A stretch of DNA of 64,000 bases. It comes from Pyrrhosoma nymphula. Its lineage: Eukaryota > Arthropoda > Insecta > Odonata > Coenagrionidae. Positions 58,684 to 64,000 of this stretch are shown here, piece by piece. The translations under genes were made by a program, and so were the position numbers. The notes under the pieces were generated by a model, which made no database searches, was not told the DNA's origin, and worked only from the letters and a program-made list of their open reading frames with translations. The DNA lies in contig OY754331.1 of assembly GCA_963573305.1 (NCBI GenBank), forward strand, positions 11,566,868 through 11,630,867, given 5' to 3'. The stretch's first letter is position 1. Every line of letters starts with the position of its first letter.

Positions 58684-58850
58684 ATTTTTCTTCCGGGATA
58701 TCTGCTGCGTCGTTGTTTTTCTTGTCAACGTTTCTCCTCCCGTCCTGGAGGCGTTTTCAGTCGACCTGATTTAAGAAGTCTCCAGGACGGGAGGATAATC
58801 GTTGTCAAGAAAAACAACGACGCGGCAGATGTCCCGGAAGAAGAACGGAA
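58684..58850. repeat. foldback repeat with about 67-bp arms
   Basis: The arms (TTCTTCCGGGATATCTGCTG and on; inverted from 58778) face each other across about 30 bases. Differences are few. It shares no ends with the other MITEs, and no duplication is evident. Confidence 0.65.
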
Positions 58851-59080
58851 CATTCAGCTAATCGCCGTGGAAAACTCCGAGAGATATGTTTAAAATTCGT
58901 ACTTCTCACGCACATAGAATCTAGCCTCTTCGGACACCCCAGACTAAACCCAAGCCTGGTGATTTCTCAAAGGAAAACTTGGCGACGCAAGACTCTCCTC
59001 GTGCTTTCAACCAAGGAAAATCGATGCAGTCAAGTAATAAGGTTAGCGGGTAGAGACAACAGATTCATTAAATCTATCTT

Positions 59081-59627
59081 TTAAGAAGTTCCACCGAGAC
59101 AGTGTGAGTCATAATACAAATGTCGAATTCTAACTTTTCCTTTGCGGACCGTTTAAAAATATTGCATTCGCTGGTGACAATTCTCAGCAATTCGAAAACA
59201 AAATTTAGATACAAAATGTCAGTTTATTTGATGAATAAATTTCCAATGAACGCTATAGCATTCAACTGTAGCGCCGTTTCGATTCAAGCGATTCATTTTG
59301 TCCCTATAGTTATTTTCTAATACCTCAAATACAAAGATGAATCGGTGCTTTAATTTCATCGACTCAATTCAGTTCCCTCGGAGAATTCGCTTAAAGAAAT
59401 GTTTTTCGCGAAAATAGCATTTGTATTCGATAAAAATATATTTTTCCCCATGTTTCACCATTTCTCACATCTAACACGATGCACGAGCAAGATCGAATTG
59501 CGAAAAAAAATAACGGGGAAAGGTAGTATTTTGTTGTTGATATCAAACAGGTACACATTTTTCCATTTTTACCATTCTATGAACTAAATTTCAATTAATA
59601 AGTCATTATGCGGTGGAACGAACTTGA
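59081..59627. mobile_element. MITE copy B (TTAAG ends), uninterrupted
   Basis: The left end TTAAGAAGTTCCACCG and right end CGGTGGAACGAACTTGA are inverted. The body matches 53634-54181. This copy shows the empty site for the long-repeat element in copy A. Non-coding. Confidence 0.65.
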
Positions 59628-59639
59628 TGATACAACCAA

Positions 59640-60010
59640 ACTTGATGAAACTTCGCCCTTGGCACTAAAAAGTCTCGGACTCCGCCATCTTATTGCGAGA
59701 CCGCGGTTGCTGCTCGTCTCCTACATTGCTGCAAGGCCCCGCGGAAGTGACGCAATCAATGTATTTGGCAGCCGCCCGGTGAGAACAAGGAGGTTAAAAC
59801 CTCTTTGGGTGAGAAGCAAGTCACCGTTGGCAACGGCGAATGCGACCGCGACAGTCACGCATGCGAAGGGGCGTGGCTGGGAATGACAGAAACGAAGTGG
59901 AGTGAGGATCAGGATGATGCCGACCCCAAACCATTCGAAACTTCGGCGCGGCGACTTTCGGCCCCCGTTGCTTTGAAGGGCGGCAGCAACCCCAGATTCA
60001 TCCCGCATGT
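59640..60010. promoter_or_regulatory. CpG-rich segment in intron 2, possible promoter
   Basis: GC and CpG content rise sharply. CCGCCATCTTATT (about 59681) contains a YY1-type AAGATGGCGG site on the minus strand. Frames on both strands are open because of composition, with no motif. It could be an internal promoter or the GC-rich part of a transposon. Confidence 0.3.
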
Positions 60011-60519
60011 GATAATTCACTATAACCACCAAGAGATAATATGAATTTTAAAGTAGGTGCCAACTTCATTCCACTTCAGCTTCTGCGTTAACATTTCCGA
60101 GACCATGGAAATTATTTTATAAACAAGATAAGTTCTTTTTATAGGTACCTACATCAGAATGTCATGTCTAGCCATTTACAGTGTAGTATCGTAGAGTTCT
60201 GCAACGAGAACAATATGGCCGTGGCAAACACACTCTTTAAGCAACATCGGAACAAATGATGCACATGGAAGACGCCCAGAGACAGAGCTAGATACATAAT
60301 CAGATCATTTTTTTATGTAGATAAACCCCTCAGAGAATTAAGGTATGTACCTACCTGAAAAAGGAAGGCTTGGTGACAGAACTGGCTAACTCATCTCAGG
60401 AGCTGAATAATGAGACCTGGTTTGACTTAGCAAGTAAAAACAAATTAGATTTTCATGAAAAATTTCACCATAATGGACAAAAATGACAATTTTATACTTT
60501 CATTTAAAGTAAAACCTTG

Positions 60520-61045
60520 GATTACGAGTCGCTTGTTGGATTACGAGTCGCTACGGTTTTGGAAAAAGCAATCCCACAACATGAACTGCCTCAAGATATT
60601 CGATAAAGCCAGGCATGATGGGGTCATCATGAGAATCCTCAATTCTGCTAGGAGAAAATTGTGGTCTGTTTGCTAATCTTTGAAGAGGAGTTTTTTCTAA
60701 TGAACAGGAAATGACAGTTGTGGATTAAATTGTGTCCTTGGGGAAGACCATGGGGCCGGAAGCGAATGAAGACAACATTCAAGATGTATTGAAATATGGC
60801 CAGGAGCTGACGACCGACAAACTGATGGATCTGATTCGTGAGCAGCAGCAAGAGATTAAGAGAGGACTGCTGTGGAGAAGAAAAAGTGATAGAAAAAGGG
60901 ATCCTTTGCTACAGATGAGATTAAGAAGATGTGTAAAATGTGGGATGAAGTTCAAAATGATGAATAAAACTGCCATCCAAATAAGGTTGTAGCAGTTTAA
61001 CGACAATGCAATATCACATTCCATCGAACTCCTCAAAGTGAGGTA
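60520..61045 (+). pseudogene. Tigger/pogo transposase C-terminal remnant
   Basis: Frameshifted text reads LGKTMGPEANEDNIQDVLKY, then GQELTTDKLMDLIREQQQEI (60770-60860), KKMCKMWDEVQN (60930) and HPNK (60975). This is the acidic C-terminal tail of TIGD1-like pogo transposases (ELTTEELM-L, MWE-V, HPNKAVA). The DDE core is missing. Several stops; dead. It lies in intron 3 (between the exons at 57559 and 62575). Confidence 0.7.
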
Positions 61046-61609
61046 AAATCAACTGTAATTGAATAATTTCCTTGTTAGAGTCACACAATGAGAAAAAGAT
61101 TCCAATGAGCCAAAAGACACCAGTGATTTTGTAAGCTATAAAGGAAGTTTTCTTATGCAATTACCCCTCCTCTCTCTCTCTCTTGTCCCCCTCACGCCTG
61201 TCAAGGGCGGCTCTTTCCAAAGATTAAGTGCCAGCTACTTTTTTTTCAATTAAATTTCGTATTAATAATTTTTACATATTTGGATTTTGGAATGAATCAT
61301 CAGAGTTTCCATTATACCTTCTAGGGAAATTTGCTTTGAGAAGCGATTGCTTTGAAATACAAGCAAGTTTCTGGAAGGAATTAAGCTCGCAATCCAAGTA
61401 CTGTACATATAGTTAAGGTTTAACCCTTCGAGTGCCATGGGTAATGACCTGATTTTGTGCAAAAATTTCCAGACTATTTTAATGAGAAATGCATAATTTA
61501 AGAAAAATGTCGGTAAGCCATTATTATTTATAATTATTTGCTGAAAATTTTGCAAGGTATAGTAAACACCATCATAAACAAGGTATATCTGTCCTGAGAC
61601 AGGTTTCAG

Positions 61610-62210
61610 CTGAACTCCTTCAAACTTCTCCATTTTGTGCCCACATTTTCATCTCTTGATAACTCCTATTCTCCCTCCAATCCATCAACATATCGAATTT
61701 TCTTCTTTCTTTCTTTTGTTTTCTTTTAACTTTTCAGTCATGCCTCATGATGCGACCTAACCAGTTTACTTTCCTTCTTTTTATTGCATTCATGATTGAC
61801 CTTTTCTCGTCAATCAATTCCAAAACTTGGTCATTCCTCACCTTGTCTGTCCACCTCACTCTCATCATTCTTCTCCATGACCACATTTCAAGACATTGCA
61901 CTTCTTTTTTTCTCTAGCTCTAAGTTTCTGATCCATACAGGACCACACTCCATACAAAGCATTTGGCAAATCTCTTCCTAATAGTAATAGGCATTTTTTA
62001 GTTAACAGAGCTTTTCAATGGCCTTCTTTCCCATGGATATTCTACTTTTGAGTTCCTGAGTAGAGTTGCCATCATTATTTATCAGGCTACCGAGGTATCT
62101 GAAAGACTCTACCTGCTCTAGTCGCTGTCCTATTACTCTGATATTAGCATTCCCTTCTTCTTTCCAAATCCTCATAACCTTTGTTTTATTAACATTTATT
62201 TTCATTAAGT
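61610..62210 (-). pseudogene. LINE reverse transcriptase C-terminal remnant
   Basis: The minus-strand frame 62205-62002 gives MKINVNKTKVMRIWKEEGNA, then ESFRYLGSLINNDGNSTQEL and KSRISMGKKAIEKL. Further frames, shifted, give CFVWSVVLYGSET, MWSWRRMMRVRWTDKVRND and the final MDWRENRSYQEM. These are the YLG and following blocks of the insect LINE family often annotated as endonuclease-reverse transcriptase. 5'-truncated and broken. It lies in intron 3, ahead of the last exon and on the opposite strand. Confidence 0.8.
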
Positions 62211-62574
62211 ACTAGAAAAAATACTATGATTTTGTAAGCTGTTAAGATGCAACTTAGAAAAAATATATCATACAGTTAAGTTATTTTATTATAACAATTA
62301 TTTCAGAAAAGTCGCTTAGAGCGACGCTGGCACTTTCGGGAAAATTTGACCGTGTTGCTGACAGCAACGTTGGTACATTAAGGGTTAAGGATTGTTTGAT
62401 TATAATTAGAACATCTAAGAAACAACTACATAATAAATCCAAATGTATGAAGAAATTAACTCGTATGTTCATAGGAAAGTATTACTAGCTTCTTCTAACA
62501 ACACAGCCAAACCCCTCTTTCCTTAACCTCAAGGTACAAAAATGATTTCATATAATGTGTATCTTTTCTTTCAG

Positions 62575-62704
62575 CAAGTACGAGTTGACGCCAGAAAAAT
62601 CAAAGAAATTCTATCTTCTCAGCGTGTTCCTGGGTGATATTGTGGCTTCACCAAAGCTTTGTCATGAATTAGTAAAAAGAGGAAGAGCATGTGGTACTAC
62701 ATAA
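62575..62704 (+). CDS. secreted four-cysteine protein, last coding exon
   Basis: The acceptor CTTTTCTTTCAG (ending 62574) joins in phase with exon 2 (AG + C gives Ser150). The exon encodes KYELTPEKSKKFYLLSVFLG, then DIVASPKLCHELVKRGRAC and GTT, with a TAA stop (62702-62704). It adds cysteines 179 and 189, making four in the mature part. The pattern C-x5-C ... C-x9-C with a helix between suggests two disulfides in a small helical domain. Insects have many unnamed secreted proteins of this general plan, but I cannot name the family. Confidence 0.85.
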
Positions 62705-62931
62705 TTTTGGAGACATTACTACATTGTTTATTGAGTGTGTCTGATATATTGTGTATGTATGATTGATTTTCAGTGTGTGATGAATGTTTTGTTGAAAACA
62801 CATTTTAGATGTTTTTAATTTTGTTTGTTTGAGTTCAAAACTTTTAAAATGATGCAGGAATGCTGAAATAGCAATACCATTTTTTTATTACATGTACATA
62901 CATATATAACTTGTATATATCTATATTTGGT

Positions 62932-62942
62932 AATAAAATAAA
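62932..62942 (+). terminator. polyadenylation signal of the secreted-protein gene
   Basis: Overlapping AATAAA signals (62932 and 62937), about 230 bases past the stop, in an AT-rich 3' UTR. Confidence 0.6.
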
Positions 62943-62944
62943 AC

Positions 62945-64000
62945 ATGGTAAAAACATGTTCAACAGTTTTTTTTTAAGAACCAGGCTTACCAAAATTAAT
63001 ATGTCAAGAACTAAAACTACTCAGTTCAATATCTACCTAGGAATCTCAGGCATACTGCACTAACCTACCAAAAGACCACTATACTGAACGTATACATTCT
63101 TACATACCCCTCATAAAATCCTCTGCTGGGGTTGGCAAGGTCAAAGAACTTATGTTAGTAATTTCTGTTAGGCCTAGAAAACTGGCACTGTTTTCATAAC
63201 TTCCTCCACAATTGAGCTTATTCTGTAACTAATTACGCCTGCGCTATCGTTGCTATTAAATCGTAAAGCGCTATTTAGGTGTAAAATAACGCTCCCCTGA
63301 TTCTCTAACACAAATAACGCCAAAAAGGGGACGTTGAATAGCCTTCGGCTCGCGTTATCCATAATACCGACCCCTCCGATTGCATTTCTTGCTCACGTAT
63401 CTTCACCGTCTTTTGTTTTCTTTAGAAATACTTCGGAAATGGCACGACTGGGCATGGTATTACAGTAATGCCATGACAACTGGGTATGTGGTTTAACTGA
63501 ATAAAACTAGAAAACGAGCTTCGTTTAAGCGAAAGGAGTATCCCGCTTAGAGAGAATAATAATGACATGATTCCTCTCTTGATTTAATATAAATACGAGG
63601 TTGAATTTATTATTTTATGACTAGTATCCCAATAACGTAGTTACTTTGCAATTGATCGCTTCGCTACTATAGTATGCTACTTCTAACCGAAAGCAAAACT
63701 AAAATGGGTGATTCTGTTTTGTAAATAAAAAAGATAGCCATGCCGTACAACCATGGAAAAGATAGTTGCATGTATTGCGTTTAAAATTGACGAGTAAAAG
63801 ATACGACGACCAAAACGTGATAAAAGCCTCCATGAAAAGAACAATTTAATCATTAAACCAACATATGCTAGTTACAACCTCAGGCAATCAAGATTTTTCT
63901 CTCGTCCCTAATGAGGGGCAAGTTCTTTTGGTTCGTTCACGTCGCTAGCTTGCATTTGGGCTGTCGCTTCAACGTAACTCATTCATAGGACTGCCTCTAG
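62945..64000. other. no assignable gene
   Basis: AT-rich, with a few short frames and no recognisable repeat or motif. Confidence 0.4.

Noticed and set aside
59608..60044. Overlapping frames in both strands of the CpG-rich segment
   Set aside because: No motif or splice support; better explained by composition of a promoter-like or transposon GC-rich segment.
1..64000. CRISPR arrays, operons, Shine-Dalgarno sites
   Set aside because: None seen; introns, polyA signals and retroelements show eukaryotic nuclear DNA. Regular repeats here are microsatellites or transposon ends.

Overview
This is nuclear DNA of an arthropod, most likely an insect. It is AT-rich, and its real genes are short exons with GT/AG splice sites separated by introns of many kilobases. 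Most of the window is transposable elements: PIF/Harbinger, hAT-like MITEs, Penelope-like elements with hammerhead-like ends, LINE tails and tRNA-derived SINEs. No species call is possible from sequence alone. Most long open frames here are chance.

Layout. 1-5400: SINE and Penelope debris and a 2-kb terminal-inverted-repeat element (3131-5150). 5400-9200: a 5S rRNA gene on the minus strand, split by a complete PIF/Harbinger transposon (5467-9146). The transposon has 34-bp perfect inverted repeats, a TAA target duplication, an intact three-exon transposase (minus) and a two-exon MADF-BESS partner protein (plus). The last transposase exon lies inside the partner gene's intron. 9300-16200: Penelope ends, a SINE and two decayed LINEs. 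16200-21000: mostly unassigned. 21000-21492: a GC-rich stretch ending in a consensus splice donor, possibly the first exon of a host gene. 22000-34500: SINE and Penelope inverted repeats, a near-perfect 243-bp palindrome (25868-26110) and a Penelope copy broken by a LINE (30450-31210).

35705-62937 holds the one host gene I can reconstruct: three coding exons (35712-35928, 57559-57790, 62575-62704) joining in frame to 192 residues. The product has a signal peptide, a basic cleavage site and a four-cysteine C-terminal part; I do not recognise the family. Its first coding exon sits between two copies of one foldback MITE. Its introns hold a GIY-YIG Penelope fragment, an interleaved tandem/inverted repeat field (43.5-48.6 kb), a 2-kb element with 325-bp inverted repeats, an unclassified element with about 480-bp inverted repeats carrying coding remnants (50077-53631, itself hit by a LINE and nested in a MITE), an orphan THAP-type zinc-finger exon (57147-57223), a hAT MITE, a Tigger/pogo remnant and a LINE tail. 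63-64 kb shows nothing I can assign.

Cooperation between genes is visible mainly inside the Harbinger element (nuclease plus DNA-binding partner). Elsewhere the layout is a record of nested insertions whose order can be read from target duplications and interrupted repeats.
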